45,441 nucleotides of DNA from an uncultured Paraburkholderia sp. (lineage in GTDB: Bacteria > Pseudomonadota > Gammaproteobacteria > Burkholderiales > Burkholderiaceae), in the NCBI GenBank assembly GCA_940747215.1, contig CALNWS010000036.1, forward strand, positions 1 to 45,441, read 5' to 3'. Shown here one piece after another: positions 1-11,029 of this stretch. The notes under the pieces were generated by a model. It was not told where the DNA came from and did not search any database. It was given only the letters and a program-made list of their open reading frames with translations. Positions within the stretch are counted from its first letter, which is position 1; each line of letters begins with the position of its first letter. Both the position numbers and the translations under genes were made by a program.

Positions 1-120
1 CTGCAGGACCCGACACCCGCCGACGCGATTCCCGACCGCCTCGTACAGCATGCCCACAAGCTGCCGTTGAAAGGCAAATCGATGCGAAAAACCAGCACCA
101 AGCAGTCCTCCGCATCCTGA
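1..120 (+). mobile_element. istB: 3' end of IS21-family istB (transposition helper ATPase), partial
   Basis: Frame 1 is open from the first base to a TGA at 118-120. It encodes 39 residues with the typical IstB C-terminus: [20 protein letters not shown] followed by MRK and a short basic/serine tail. IstB is the AAA+ ATPase that assists the IS21 transposase IstA. The Walker motifs lie outside the window. Only 2 nt separate the stop from the next reading frame (ATG at 123), so the expected non-coding end and terminal inverted repeat of an IS21 element are not visible; the element's right end has probably been lost or rearranged. Confidence 0.75.
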
Positions 121-122
121 TC

Positions 123-1137
123 ATGATGAGTCAAACAGCATCGAGGAAACAGAAGTGGTTGCGCGTCACGCAAATCGCCCTCGCGAGCAGCGCGTTAGCC
201 CTGCTCGCCGCATGCGGCGGCGGCGATGACAACAACAATTCGAGCAGCACTCCGGCGGGCGGCGTGAAACTGGCAGGTCGTGTCCTTCGGCGACAGCCTC
301 TCGGACGTCGGCACGTATTCCCCGGTGATCCAGCCGAGCTTCGGCGATGGCCGCTTCACCACGAATCTGAGTGAAGTGTGGACGCAGAAAGTGGCCGAAT
401 ACTACGGCGGCACGCTGACGCTGGCTTACCTCGGCGGCTTCGGTCAACCGCTCGTCGCGGCAGGCGGGCTAGGTTACGCGCAGGGCGGCTCGGACGTCGT
501 CGTCGCATAGGGCCGGCTGGGCGCCGAACAACATGGCTGCCACCACGGTGCCGGTCGTGACGCAGGTACAGAACTATCTGAGCCAGCACACGAGCTTCAA
601 TGCGAACCAACTCGTGCTCGTGAACGGTGGCGCGAACGACATCTTCCAGTTCGCCGGTACGCAGTTCGCCGTTACGACTTCGAATCTGACTGCGCTGGGT
701 GCAGCGCTGCAGACGCAATATCCGCTGCTCGTACAAGCAACTACCTGCTGGTTCAGAATCTGACGGCGCTCGGTCTCGTGGGCAGCGGCAAGGTGATCGT
801 CGCAGACGCGTTCACGTGGCTCGACCAGCAATTGCCGAACTACAAGGCGCTGGGTTTCACGGTGTCGAACACGGACACGGTGTGTAACCTGGGATCGGTG
901 ATCAAGAACGCCACCGCATACGCCACGGCCAACCCGAGCGCAACGAACGGCTTGACGCCGGCTCAGTACGGCGCGCAATTCGGTTTTTCGCTGTTCTGCT
1001 CGCCGCAAACCTACACGGTGGCAGGCACCGATCAGACCTACATGTTCGCGGACAAGGTTCACCCGAGCACGCACACGCATGCGCTGTTTACGTAATACGT
1101 GCAGCAGCAGATTGCAGCGACGGGTTTGGGCAAGTAA
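123..1137 (+). pseudogene. broken GDSL/SGNH-family lipase-esterase lipoprotein
   Basis: The start gives a signal peptide with lipobox LLAAC followed by GGGDD, so the ancestor was a lipoprotein. A frame change near 268 leads to FGDSLSDVG (block I nucleophile Ser). Further frame changes occur near 500-530 and 740. GGANDIF (block III) and DKVHPSTHTH (block V Asp/His) follow in other frames. An in-frame TAA at 1093-1095 sits where homologues read FAQYV, so Gln is the likely ancestral residue; the frame then continues QQQIAATGLGK to a TAA at 1135-1137. All catalytic blocks are recognisable but cannot be made as one polypeptide. The gene begins 3 nt after istB, so its promoter and ribosome site may also be lost. 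Confidence 0.8.
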
Positions 1138-1174
1138 GTCGAAGAACTTCGCCACGCGATAAGCGCGTGGAAAC

Positions 1175-1210
1175 AAAACGCCCGGCTCGATGATCGAGCC
1201 GGGCGTTTTT
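1175..1210. terminator. intrinsic terminator, probably bidirectional
   Basis: A perfect 16-bp stem (1175-1190 pairing with 1194-1209) with a 3-nt loop is followed by a T run, and preceded by A residues on the other side. It lies between the broken lipase (plus) and the 3' end of sua5 (minus), so it can serve both convergent genes. Confidence 0.85.
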
Positions 1211-1262
1211 TATTTCGGTGACAGAAGCGTCATGGCAACCTTCGTCGCGAACCGCAAGCGCC

Positions 1263-2312
1263 CTACTCCTGCGCTTCGAACGCCGCCGCAGCGCGCCCGA
1301 GCCGATCGTTCACCGCGATCCATTCGATCGTATCCGGCAGCTTCTCGATTAGAATACGCGACACGTTCGCGCGATCCAGTGCGCGCAACAGGCCATACAA
1401 CTCACGCGCATACGCATGCGGATCTTCCGGCGCGGCGATGAAATGCACGCCTTCAGTATCGGCCCAACGGTCCGCACGCGATGCGCGCGCCACCAGCGCC
1501 ACACGCTCGCCGGCTTGCCGCTCGGCAAGCAACGGCTCCAATGCGCTGAACGGCAGCACCGCGAGCGGCGTGCGCGGCGCGTAGTGTGCCTTCAACGTGC
1601 CGGACGCGCGCGGCGCCGTGGCATCGGAGCCATCGGGCAGACGCGGCGCTTCGCCGAGTACGTCGGCAATGTCTTGCGGCGTGATGCGCCCCGGCCGCAA
1701 CAACGCCGGGAATCTACGCGAAAGATCGAGAATGGTCGATTCGATACCAACATCGGACGCGCCGCCATCCAGCACGTGAATCGCATTGCCGAACTCCTCG
1801 CGCACGTGCTGCGCGGTGGTCGGGCTTACGTGTCCGAAACGGTTCGCCGACGGCGCGGCCACGCCGCCGTGTCCGCCGCGCAATGCGCTGAACGCTTCGA
1901 GCAGCGCCTGCGCAACGGGATGCGACGGACACCGCAAACCAACCGAATCCTGACCACCGCTCACCGCCGGATTGATGCATTCGGCGCGCTTGAGAATCAG
2001 CGTGAGCGGACCCGGCCAGAACGCATCGATCAGACGCTGTGCCTCGGATGGCACGCCATCGACCCAATAGTTCGGGTCGCCGTTCGGTGCGAGATGCACG
2101 ATCACCGGATGATTGGCCGGCCGCCCTTTGGCCGAATAAATGCGGGCAACCGCGTCCGGACTTTCGGCGTCGCCGCCCAAGCCGTACACCGTTTCCGTGG
2201 GGAACGCGACGAGACCGCCCGCGTCGAGCAGGGCCGCCGCGTGTTCGATCTGCGCAGCGCTCACGGGTAGCGCGCTCGCGTTGCCTTCAGCGGGATTCTG
2301 TTGGTCCGGCAT
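1263..2312 (-). CDS. sua5: L-threonylcarbamoyladenylate synthase, Sua5/TsaC2 type
   Basis: The 349-residue protein makes threonylcarbamoyl-AMP from Thr, bicarbonate and ATP for the t6A37 modification of ANN-decoding tRNAs. The N-terminal YrdC domain shows FPTETVYGLG near residue 37, YSAKGRP near 58, the FWPGPLT segment and the GLRCPSHP segment. SIDxxSANRFG-like SANRFGHVSPT is present near 155. A C-terminal Sua5 domain (about 240-349) distinguishes it from short TsaC. The ATG at 2312 lies 9 nt after the purK stop, so it is probably co-transcribed as the last gene of the purine cluster. The native stop is TAG, which matters for judging the in-frame TAGs elsewhere in this window. It appears intact. 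Confidence 0.92.
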   Translation of the reverse strand: MPDQQNPAEGNASALPVSAAQIEHAAALLDAGGLVAFPTETVYGLGGDAESPDAVARIYSAKGRPANHPVIVHLAPNGDPNYWVDGVPSEAQRLIDAFWPGPLTLILKRAECINPAVSGGQDSVGLRCPSHPVAQALLEAFSALRGGHGGVAAPSANRFGHVSPTTAQHVREEFGNAIHVLDGGASDVGIESTILDLSRRFPALLRPGRITPQDIADVLGEAPRLPDGSDATAPRASGTLKAHYAPRTPLAVLPFSALEPLLAERQAGERVALVARASRADRWADTEGVHFIAAPEDPHAYARELYGLLRALDRANVSRILIEKLPDTIEWIAVNDRLGRAAAAFEAQE

Positions 2313-2321
2313 GATGGCGTG

Positions 2322-3575
<1,254 letters not shown>

Positions 3576-3619
3576 TCAGACAGTGGGGACGTCGTGAATC
3601 TTTGAAACTTGGGCGTTGC

Positions 3620-4138
3620 TTACAGCGCCGGCAAAACCATTGCGTGAGCCGCTTCGTTCTGACGCACGCGGAATGCAGCCAGCTTGTCGGCGTAAGCGGC
3701 GTCCGTGCCGCTCAGAATCGACACCGCGAACAGCGCCGCATTCGCCGCGCCCGCCTCGCCGATGGCGAAGGTAGCAACCGGCACCCCCTTCGGCATCTGC
3801 ACGATCGAATGCAGCGAATCCACGCCCTTCAGATACTTGCTCGACACCGGCACGCCGAGCACCGGCACCGTGGTCTTGGTGGCCAGCATACCCGGCAGAT
3901 GCGCTGCGCCGCCCGCACCCGCGATGATCGCGCGGATGCCACGCTCGCGCGCGTTTTCCGCGTAGGTGAACATTTCGTCCGGCATGCGGTGCGCGGATAC
4001 GACCTTCGCTTCGTACGGCACGCCGAATTCCTGCAGAATCGCCACGGCGTTTTTCATCACTTCCCAATCGGAACTGGATCCCATCAGCACGCCGACAACC
4101 GGCGCGCCATGCGTATGGGCAGTTTGAGCTTCACTCAT
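3620..4138 (-). CDS. purE: N5-CAIR mutase, class I (PurE)
   Basis: The 172-residue protein converts N5-CAIR to CAIR in purine synthesis, normally as an octamer. It carries the class I motifs MGSSSDWE near residue 19, [11 protein letters not shown] near 47 (active-site His) and [12 protein letters not shown] near 73. A GAAGGAAGT Shine-Dalgarno lies just upstream of the ATG. It is between purC and purK on the same strand, which agrees with consecutive pathway steps. Intact. Confidence 0.95.
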   Translation of the reverse strand: MSEAQTAHTHGAPVVGVLMGSSSDWEVMKNAVAILQEFGVPYEAKVVSAHRMPDEMFTYAENARERGIRAIIAGAGGAAHLPGMLATKTTVPVLGVPVSSKYLKGVDSLHSIVQMPKGVPVATFAIGEAGAANAALFAVSILSGTDAAYADKLAAFRVRQNEAAHAMVLPAL

Positions 4139-4184
4139 GTTACGACTTCCTTCGTGTTCAGACGCTGGCAGGTAGGTGCGCGTA

Positions 4185-5075
4185 TCAGGCGAGCTTATGT
4201 CCGGTCAGGCGTTCGAGCGCTTCTTCGTACTTCTCGCCCGTTTTCTTCACCACCTCGTCCGGCAGCTTCGGTGCCGGCGGTTCTTTCTTCCACGGCTGGG
4301 TTTCGAGCCAGTCGCGCACGAACTGCTTGTCGAACGACGGTGGGTTCGTGCCGACCTTGTATTCGTCGGCCGGCCAGAAGCGCGACGAGTCTGCCGTCAG
4401 CGCTTCGTCCATCAGGTACAGCTTGCCGTTTTTGTCCAGACCGAATTCGAACTTCGTGTCTGCAATGATGATGCCGCGCGTGGCTGCGTAGTCTGCGGCT
4501 TCCTTGTACAGCTTGATCGAGATATCGCGGATCGTGGCCGACAGCTCGGTGCCGATGCGGCGTTCCATCTCTTCGTAGGTGATGTTTTCGTCGTGATGGC
4601 CCATTTCGGCCTTGGCTGCCGGCGTGAAGATGGGCTCGGGCAGCTTTTGCGCGTTCTGCAGGCCCGGCGGCAGTTGCACACCGCACACGGAACCCGTGGC
4701 CTGGTAGTCTTTCCAGCCGCTGCCGGCTAGATAGCCGCGCACCACCGCTTCCACCAGAATCGGCTCGAGACGCTTCACCACGACCGCCCGGCCTTTCACC
4801 TGCTCGGCTTCGTCCACCGCGACCACGGATTCCGGCGCAACGCCCGTGAGATGGTTCGGCACCACGTGCTTGAGCTTGTCGAACCAGAAGTTCGCCATGG
4901 CGTTGAGCACGCGCCCCTTGTTCGGAATCAGCTCGCCCATGATGACGTCGAACGCCGACAGACGGTCGGTCGTAACGATCAGCAACTGGTCGTTGCCCAC
5001 CGCGTAGTTGTCGCGGACTTTACCGCGGCCGAGCAGCGGCAGCGAGCGGAGCGTGGATTCGTAGAGGATAGACAT
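4185..5075 (-). CDS. purC: SAICAR synthase (PurC)
   Basis: The 296-residue protein joins CAIR and aspartate with ATP to give [15 protein letters not shown] near residue 16 is the ATP-binding loop, TDRLSAFDV near 36 is typical, [15 protein letters not shown] lies near 113, and the family signature DTKFEFG lies near 206 with [15 protein letters not shown] after it. Its length suits the 290-300 residue bacterial form. purE begins 46 nt downstream. A terminator-like hairpin separates it from the aldolase remnant upstream, so purC probably has its own promoter in 5076-5112. Intact. Confidence 0.95.
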   Translation of the reverse strand: MSILYESTLRSLPLLGRGKVRDNYAVGNDQLLIVTTDRLSAFDVIMGELIPNKGRVLNAMANFWFDKLKHVVPNHLTGVAPESVVAVDEAEQVKGRAVVVKRLEPILVEAVVRGYLAGSGWKDYQATGSVCGVQLPPGLQNAQKLPEPIFTPAAKAEMGHHDENITYEEMERRIGTELSATIRDISIKLYKEAADYAATRGIIIADTKFEFGLDKNGKLYLMDEALTADSSRFWPADEYKVGTNPPSFDKQFVRDWLETQPWKKEPPAPKLPDEVVKKTGEKYEEALERLTGHKLA

Positions 5076-5113
5076 CTTCGTGGTTCGCTAAAAGTGAGGC
5101 AAAAAGTGTGACC

Positions 5114-5155
5114 GAAAAAAAGGGACGCCGTTCCCCGGATGGTGCGGGAACGGCG
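5114..5155 (-). terminator. intrinsic terminator downstream of fba
   Basis: Read on the minus strand, a 10-bp GC-rich stem (CGCCGTTCCC with its complement) is followed by TCCC and seven Ts. It lies about 50 nt past the fba stop and before purC. Confidence 0.8.
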
Positions 5156-5204
5156 ATAGAACGGCAACCTAGCCTTTCGGCCAGGCCCTGAGCATGGTTA
5201 TAGC

Positions 5205-6284
5205 CTAGCGGACGACTTGCGCAAGCTCGCCCGACTTGTACTTCTCCGCAATTTTATCAAGCGAAACCGGCTTGATCTTGCCGGCCTGGCCTTCGCAGCC
5301 AAATTGCATGAACGCTCGAGGCAGATCTTCATGGCGTCTTCGCACGCCGGCTTCAGGTAATCGCGCGGGTCGAACTTGCCCGGATTCGTCGCCATGTAGC
5401 GGCGGATCGCGCCCGTGACCGCGAGACGCAGATCGGTGTCGATGTTGAGACCTTGCGCACGCCGTGCTTGATGCCTTCCTGAATTTCCTCGACCGGCACG
5501 CCGTAGGTTTCCTTCATGTCGCCGCCGAATTCGCGGATTTCAGCCAGCAGTTCCTGCGGCACCGACAACGAACCGTGCATCACTAGATGCGTATTCAGAA
5601 TGCGCTGGTCAGAATGCGCTGGTGAATTTCCTTGATGCGCGAGATCGACAGAATATCGCCCGTAGGCTTCTTGCTGAACTTTTACGCGCCGTGCGACGTA
5701 CCGATCGCGATCGCCAGAGCGTCGCATTGCGTGAGCTTCACGAAGTCAGCGGCCTGCTCGGGGTCGGTCAGCAGTTGCTCGCTGGTCATCGTGCCTTCCG
5801 CGCCGTGGCCATCTTCCTTGTCACCCTTCATGGTTTCCAGCGAAACGAGCACGCCTAGTTCCGCTTCGACCGTAATGCCGATCGAGCGCGCCGCTTCAAC
5901 GACCTTGCGCGACACGTCGACGTTGTACTCGTACGATGCGACCGTCTTGCCGTCGGCTTCGGGCGAACCGTCCATCATCACGCTGGTGAAACCGCTGCGG
6001 ATCGCCACCATACACACTGCCGGCGACTGGCCCTGGTCCTAGTGCATCACGACCGGAATATGCGGATAGGATTCAACCGCTGCTTCGATCAGGTGACGCA
6101 GAAACGGCTCGCCCGCATATTTCCGCGCGCCGGCCGAAGCCGGCATGATGACCGGGGCGTTGACCTTGTCGGCCGCGGCCATGATCGCCTGAACCTGCTC
6201 CAGATTGTTCACGTTGAATGCCGGAATGCCATAACCGCTTTCGGCGGCATGGTCCAGCAGTTGACGCATTGATACGAGAGGCAT
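5205..6284 (-). pseudogene. fba: class II fructose-1,6-bisphosphate aldolase, multiply broken
   Basis: The ancestor cleaved fructose-1,6-bisphosphate to DHAP and G3P with Zn2+. The ATG at 6284 begins [20 protein letters not shown], an excellent class II match. Lesions in order are: TAG at 6039-6041 in VMH(stop)D where Gln is expected; the adjacent catalytic Asp-His pair reads Asp-Gln, so the metal-binding His is gone; TAA at 5682-5684 in SHGA(stop)KF where Tyr is expected; a 14-bp tandem duplication at 5596-5623; a 2-nt gain near 5450; and a 1-nt loss near 5300. The end YKSGELAQVVR is still legible before a native TAG at 5205. It sits between pyk and purC in the usual order. At least five independent lesions mean true loss of function. 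Confidence 0.93.
5596..5623. repeat. 14-bp perfect tandem duplication inside fba
   Basis: CAGAATGCGCTGGT occurs twice head to tail (5596-5609 and 5610-5623). One copy fits the aldolase frame; the second shifts it by 14 nt. Confidence 0.95.
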
Positions 6285-6541
6285 TGCTATAACTCCATAG
6301 ATTGAAACGAATTCTTATGCTGTCGGCCTCTTTTGAGGCGATTTATTGCGAAACGGTTGCCATGCTCATGCACGCATTCTCTAAAGCGCGTCGTCCCAAA
6401 GCGCGATTGGAGTTGCATGCAGCCTCTCGCGAGAATAACAGACTGCTTCGCTCAATCAAGCCAGTGCCGATCGCGAGCAGTCCTGCTGGCCGGGACAGGC
6501 GCCCTGCGCCCGCTCCGGCCCGATACATACTGATTGCGTGA

Positions 6542-7978
6542 TCAATACGGCTCGCCCACCCGCACGATCTTTAGCGTGTTCGTGCCGCCCGCCTGACCCA
6601 TCGGCTCGCCGACCGTCAGCACGACCATGTCGTCGCGCGACGCATAGCCCTTGCTCACCACGGTTTCCAGCGCCTGTTGCAAGGCGGTGTCGCGGTCGGT
6701 GTTGGTGTCTAGACGGAGCGACGTGACGTTGCGATAGAGCGCCATGGCCCGTTCGCTGCCGACGCGCGGCGTGAGCGCGAAGATCGGCACATGCGTCCAG
6801 TGGCGCGACATCCACAGCGCGGTGGAGCCCGATTCCGTCAGCGCGACGATAGCCTTTGCACCGAGATGGAATGCGGTGAACAGCGCGCCCATCGCGATGG
6901 ATTGGTCGATACGCGTGAACGTGTGGTCGAGGAAATCCTTGTCCAGTTCCGACTGCTCGGACTTCTCGGCTTCGACACAGATCGCCGCCATGGTTTCGAT
7001 GGTCTGCACCGGATACTTGCCAGCCGCCGATTCCGCCGACAACATGACCGCGTCCGTGCCGTCCAACACCGCGTTCGCGACGTCCGACACTTCGGCGCGC
7101 GTTGGCACCGGTGCGTGGATCATCGATTCCATCATCTGCGTGGCGGTGATCACGAACTTGTTCGATTCGCGCGCCATGCGGATCATGCGTTTCTGCAGCG
7201 CCGGCACGGCCGCGTTGCCCACTTCGACGGCCAGGTCGCCACGCGCGACCATGATGCCGTCCGACGCATCGAGAATGCCTTGCAGCGCCGGAATCGCTTC
7301 CGCGCGCTCGATCTTCGCGATCATTTTCGGCTTGATGCTCCAAGGCGCGCCGGCGATGTTCGCCAGTTGCCGCGCCATTTCCATGTCCGTCGCGTTCTTC
7401 GGGAACGACACGGCGACGAAATCCGCGCCGATCGACATCGCCGTACGGATGTCTTCCATGTCTTTCGCGGTGAGCGCGGGCGCGGACAGGCCGCCGCCCT
7501 GGCGGTTGATGCCCTTGTTGTTCGACAGTTCGCCGCCGATCTTCACGATCGTGTGGATTTCGTTGCCGATCACGCTCTGGACGCCCAGCACGATGAGACC
7601 GTCGTTGAGCAACAGCACGTCGCCCGACTTCAGGTCGCACGGCAGGTCCTTGTAGTCGAGACCGGCGCGCTCGTCGTTACCGAGTTCGCAGTCGGCGTCG
7701 AGAATGAACGGCTCGCCGGCATTCAGAAAGACCTTGCCGTTTTCGAATTTGCCGACCCGGATCTTCGGGCCTTGCAGGTCCGCCATGATGGCGACTTCAC
7801 GACCCGCCTGACGGGCCGCCTCGCGCACGAATTCGGCGCGCTGGCGGTGGTCGTCGGCCGTGCCGTGCGAAAAGTTGAGCCGCACCACATCCAGTCCTGC
7901 TTGCATCATCTGCAGCAGGATTTCTGGCGTGCTGGATGCCGGTCCGATGGTGCCGACAATCTTGGTGGCGCGATGCAT
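6542..7978 (-). CDS. pyk: pyruvate kinase
   Basis: It transfers phosphate from PEP to ADP, giving pyruvate and ATP. The start at 7978 (MHRATKIVGTIGPASS) is chosen over upstream in-frame starts because GAGGAG lies 5-7 nt before it and because it gives the family length of 478 residues. RLNFSHGT near residue 34, MADLQGPKIR near 62, the active-site KMIAKIERAEAI near 215 and MVARGDLAVEV near 238 are visible. The C-terminal domain is complete to GEPY. It lies directly upstream of the broken aldolase and downstream of pgk. Intact. Confidence 0.94.
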   Translation of the reverse strand: MHRATKIVGTIGPASSTPEILLQMMQAGLDVVRLNFSHGTADDHRQRAEFVREAARQAGREVAIMADLQGPKIRVGKFENGKVFLNAGEPFILDADCELGNDERAGLDYKDLPCDLKSGDVLLLNDGLIVLGVQSVIGNEIHTIVKIGGELSNNKGINRQGGGLSAPALTAKDMEDIRTAMSIGADFVAVSFPKNATDMEMARQLANIAGAPWSIKPKMIAKIERAEAIPALQGILDASDGIMVARGDLAVEVGNAAVPALQKRMIRMARESNKFVITATQMMESMIHAPVPTRAEVSDVANAVLDGTDAVMLSAESAAGKYPVQTIETMAAICVEAEKSEQSELDKDFLDHTFTRIDQSIAMGALFTAFHLGAKAIVALTESGSTALWMSRHWTHVPIFALTPRVGSERAMALYRNVTSLRLDTNTDRDTALQQALETVVSKGYASRDDMVVLTVGEPMGQAGGTNTLKIVRVGEPY

Positions 7979-8393
7979 GAGTCTCCTCGTCTGGGTGAGA
8001 TCGCTGAAAAGAGCGCTGCGAGTCGGATGCGGAGGCTGCGCACCGAAAGAGGCTGCCAAGGGCTGCGCGCCGGTTATAACCAGCGTCGCTTTATTGGATG
8101 AGGCGGTATTCGAAACCAGCACGGGGCGTGCGGGTGGGGGCGCGAGCGCCACTTCGTCGTCGGGGAGTTCTGCCTGCGAGGGGTCGGTTGCAGCGGACTG
8201 AGCGAGCTGGGCGATGTCCCGCCCAGTGCCTGAGCCGCGTCGCCGGCAGTGGTCAACTCCGCGAGCGCAGGGGACGCGCCCATGTTTTCCTACTGGACCG
8301 GCATAGCGGCGGACAGTGCCGCGGCCTCGCCGGTCATGCCGGCCACGGCTGCTTCAGCCGGGGCCTGCGAGGCAGGGGAGCGCGTCGCCACGT
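7979..8393. other. 415-bp spacer between pgk and pyk
   Basis: No gene is recognised. On the minus strand an Ala/Pro-rich reading frame (about 8150-8395) is broken by a stop near 8290 and has no family resemblance. It could be the remains of a low-complexity protein or plain GC-rich spacer. The pyk ribosome site is at its 7980 end. Confidence 0.5.
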
Positions 8394-9578
8394 TTAAGCC
8401 CGCGATTCCAGAACTTCGACAGCCGGCAGCTTCTTGCCTTCGAGGAACTCGAGGAAGGCGCCGCCGCCGGTCGAGATATAGCTGATCTTTTCCGCGATGC
8501 CGTACTTGGCGATGGCCGCGAGCGTGTCGCCGCCGCCTGCAATCGAAAACGCCAGCGACTTCGCGATGGCTTCGGCGAGCGTCTTCGTGCCGTTGCCGAA
8601 CTGGTCGAATTCGAACACGCCAACCGGGCCGTTCCACACGATCGTGCCGGCCTTCTCGAGTTGCATGGCGAGCACCTTCGCAGTTTCCGGTCCGATGTCG
8701 AGGATCATGTCGTCGTCGGCGACCGCTTTGACTTCGGCCTTCGCGGTGGGCGAGAACTCCTTGGCCGTGACCACGTCGCTCGGGATCGGCACCGAGGCGC
8801 CGCGCGCCTTCGCCGATTCGATGATCGCCTTCGCTTCGTCCACCAGATCGGCTTCGGCAAGCGACTTGCCGATCTTTAGGCCGGCCGCCAGCATGAACGT
8901 GTTGGCGATGCCGCCGCCCACGATCAGTTGATCGACCTTGTCGGCGAGCGACTTCAGGATGGTCAGCTTTGTGGACACCTTCGAACCGGCGACGATTGCC
9001 ACGAGCGGCCGCTTCGGCGAACCGAGCGCCTTGCCGAGCGCTTCGAGCTCAGCCGCGAGCAGCGGGCCCGCGCACGCGATGGGCGCGTACTTCGCGATGC
9101 CATGCGTGGTGGCTTCGGCACGGTGCGCCGTGCCGAATGCATCATTCACGTAGATGTCGCAGAGCTTCGCTATTTTCTGCGCGAGCTCGTCGGAATCCTT
9201 CTTTTCACCCTTGTTCACGCGGCAGTTTTCCAGCAGCACGACCTGGCCCGGCTCTACGTTCACGCCGTTTTCCACCCATTGCGCAACCAGCGGAACGTCG
9301 CGACCGAGCAGTTCGGCGAGACGCTTTGCAACGGGCGCGAGCGAGTCTTCCGGCTTGAAATCGCCTTCGGTGGGACGGCCTAGGTGCGACGTGACCATTA
9401 AGGCGGCGCCCGCTTCGAGCGCCACCTTGATAGCCGGCACGGAGGCACGGATGCGGGTGTCTTCGGTAATGTTGCCTTGATCGTCCTGGGGCACGTTCAG
9501 ATCGGCACGGATGAACACGCGTTTGCCGGATAGTTTGCCTTCGGCGATCAGATCGGAGAGACGCAATACCTTGTTCAT
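8394..9578 (-). CDS. pgk: phosphoglycerate kinase
   Basis: It interconverts 1,3-bisphosphoglycerate/ADP and 3-phosphoglycerate/ATP. The start at 9578 ([14 protein letters not shown]) gives 394 residues, the normal length; longer in-frame extensions run through azlD and are rejected. [13 protein letters not shown] near residue 20, the substrate Arg/His segment [12 protein letters not shown] near 60, [10 protein letters not shown] near 158, [12 protein letters not shown] near 235 and the nucleotide-binding GGGDTLAAI near 367 are present. It is the first gene of the minus-strand block leading to pyk and fba. Intact. Confidence 0.95.
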   Translation of the reverse strand: MNKVLRLSDLIAEGKLSGKRVFIRADLNVPQDDQGNITEDTRIRASVPAIKVALEAGAALMVTSHLGRPTEGDFKPEDSLAPVAKRLAELLGRDVPLVAQWVENGVNVEPGQVVLLENCRVNKGEKKDSDELAQKIAKLCDIYVNDAFGTAHRAEATTHGIAKYAPIACAGPLLAAELEALGKALGSPKRPLVAIVAGSKVSTKLTILKSLADKVDQLIVGGGIANTFMLAAGLKIGKSLAEADLVDEAKAIIESAKARGASVPIPSDVVTAKEFSPTAKAEVKAVADDDMILDIGPETAKVLAMQLEKAGTIVWNGPVGVFEFDQFGNGTKTLAEAIAKSLAFSIAGGGDTLAAIAKYGIAEKISYISTGGGAFLEFLEGKKLPAVEVLESRA

Positions 9579-9850
9579 GGGCGTTTGAGTGCTAGTTGAT
9601 GAGAAGGCCGGTGGCGGACAGCGCGTTGACAGCCGCTCGCGGTGAACTCCAGCGCGCAGGCACGGCAACGGTTCCACTGACTCGGGTGCAGGCGAACGGG
9701 TCGCGGCACTCGCGCCCAGCAACAGCGCGCTTATCCCGGAAACCGGCATTTTAACTGATCCCCACTGGCTTCTGACCCGTGACCCGGCGAATGACCTGTA
9801 TTCGGCGAAGGTCCCGTCATGTCGCTGCGCAGCAATTCCTGTGCGATCAA

Positions 9851-10106
9851 TTACATAAAGAGACGTAACAAAGTGAAAACGACCATTCCGACGGCAATCG
9901 TGCCCAGCATGGTGCGACGCCGCAAATACCAGACGAGTCCGGAGAGCGTCGCGTAAAACTCGTGATTCGACGGTGCGAACGACAAACCCTCGGGGGTGGC
10001 CAGCACGTCGGGCAAAACGACCGCCACCAGCGCCGCCGCGGGCGCGTAGCGCAGCATGCGTTGCGCGCGCGGGCAAGACGGTACGTTCTCCGCCGATTAA
10101 AAACAT
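9851..10106 (-). pseudogene. azlD: AzlD-type branched-chain amino acid exporter small subunit, truncated and frameshifted
   Basis: AzlD pairs with AzlC to export branched-chain amino acids. The remnant begins inside the protein at [13 protein letters not shown], then a frame change near 10060 leads into [20 protein letters not shown] and on to [16 protein letters not shown] and a TAA. The first 20-25 residues are missing: the sequence immediately upstream is the middle of azlC. The two genes are therefore joined by a deletion and neither can be made. Confidence 0.82.
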
Positions 10107-10758
10107 CGCGCGTCGCCGGCAGCGCGAGGCGATAAGGCAAGTCGAACGCGAGGAGCGCGACGATGCCCGCCACGGTCACCGCGACGAGCGTGGAGCGGTT
10201 GGCGATGGCCGAGACCATGATGGGCAGCAGCGCGAGCGTGCCGGCGAGCGCGATTCCCCCAGTTATCGGGAATCAGGCTCGCGAGCAAATGCCGACGATG
10301 GAAGACACCTGCCACGACAGCCAACTGGCGCTCACCATGCCCCAGAAATACGACTCCTTGCCGGGCACGTAGCCGGTGGGAAAGCTCTTCTCTTGGAACA
10401 GCAGGTAGATCACGTCGTCGTTGAAGTCCGAGCACGACGCGCTGCCACATCGGCAAATAGGAAAAATGCGGCGCGAGACCGACGCTGAAGATCACGAAAC
10501 GCATATTGACCATGGCCGCCGTGAGCAGCACGGTCCAGACGGGCAGCTTCGCGGCGAGGAGCGGCAACACCGCCAGTTGCGACGAACCGGCATGGCACAG
10601 CAGCGACATGGTGAGCGCCTGCGGCAACGAGAGCACGGACTTGCCCATCGCGATACCGGTGACGAGCCCCACGAGACGATCGCCATGAGCGTGGACGAGT
10701 AGTCGCGCACGCCCTGGATGAAGGCATGGCGATCGGTATCGGACAGACGAGCGGGCAT
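10107..10758 (-). pseudogene. azlC: AzlC-type branched-chain amino acid exporter large subunit, frameshifted, 3' end deleted
   Basis: The start MPARLSDTDRHAFIQGVRDY at 10758 is a good AzlC N-terminus. A frame change near 10680 leads to GLVTGIAMGKSVLSLPQALT and hydrophobic helices to SYLPMWQRVVLG. After another change near 10430 the frame reads KESYFWGMVSASWLSWQVSS, then shifts again near 10265 to [20 protein letters not shown]. It ends at DLPYRLAL, where it runs straight into azlD. The last transmembrane helix and stop are gone. ilvE is divergent, a context that fits branched-chain amino acid export. Confidence 0.85.
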
Positions 10759-11029
10759 GAAGGGCGGTCGAGGCAGGAGCAAGGCGAAACGGGGCGAAGC
10801 GAACGGGGCGCGGACGCAGCCGGATTCGATTTATGCATCCGTTGGATTATAGCGTTCGGCATACGCCCAAATGCCCGTTCCTTGTGCAAAAGACGCTAAA
10901 ATAATGTTCTTCGCAACACCTCACGAGAAAACGCAGGGCCACCCTGCTTTCTTGCTCCTCGGGACTTGGCGCGACGCGACTGGCGCAACAGGTTGAAGGC
11001 ACATCTAACCGCACCCGCTGGAGAAACGT

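Noticed and set aside
9579..10106. N-terminal extension of pgk to 10106
   Set aside because: The extension translates azlD remnant and spacer; the family start [10 protein letters not shown] at 9578 gives the correct length.
10860..11029. ilvE promoter with -10 TAAAAT near 10899
   Set aside because: No acceptable -35 element lies 16-18 nt upstream, so no promoter is called.
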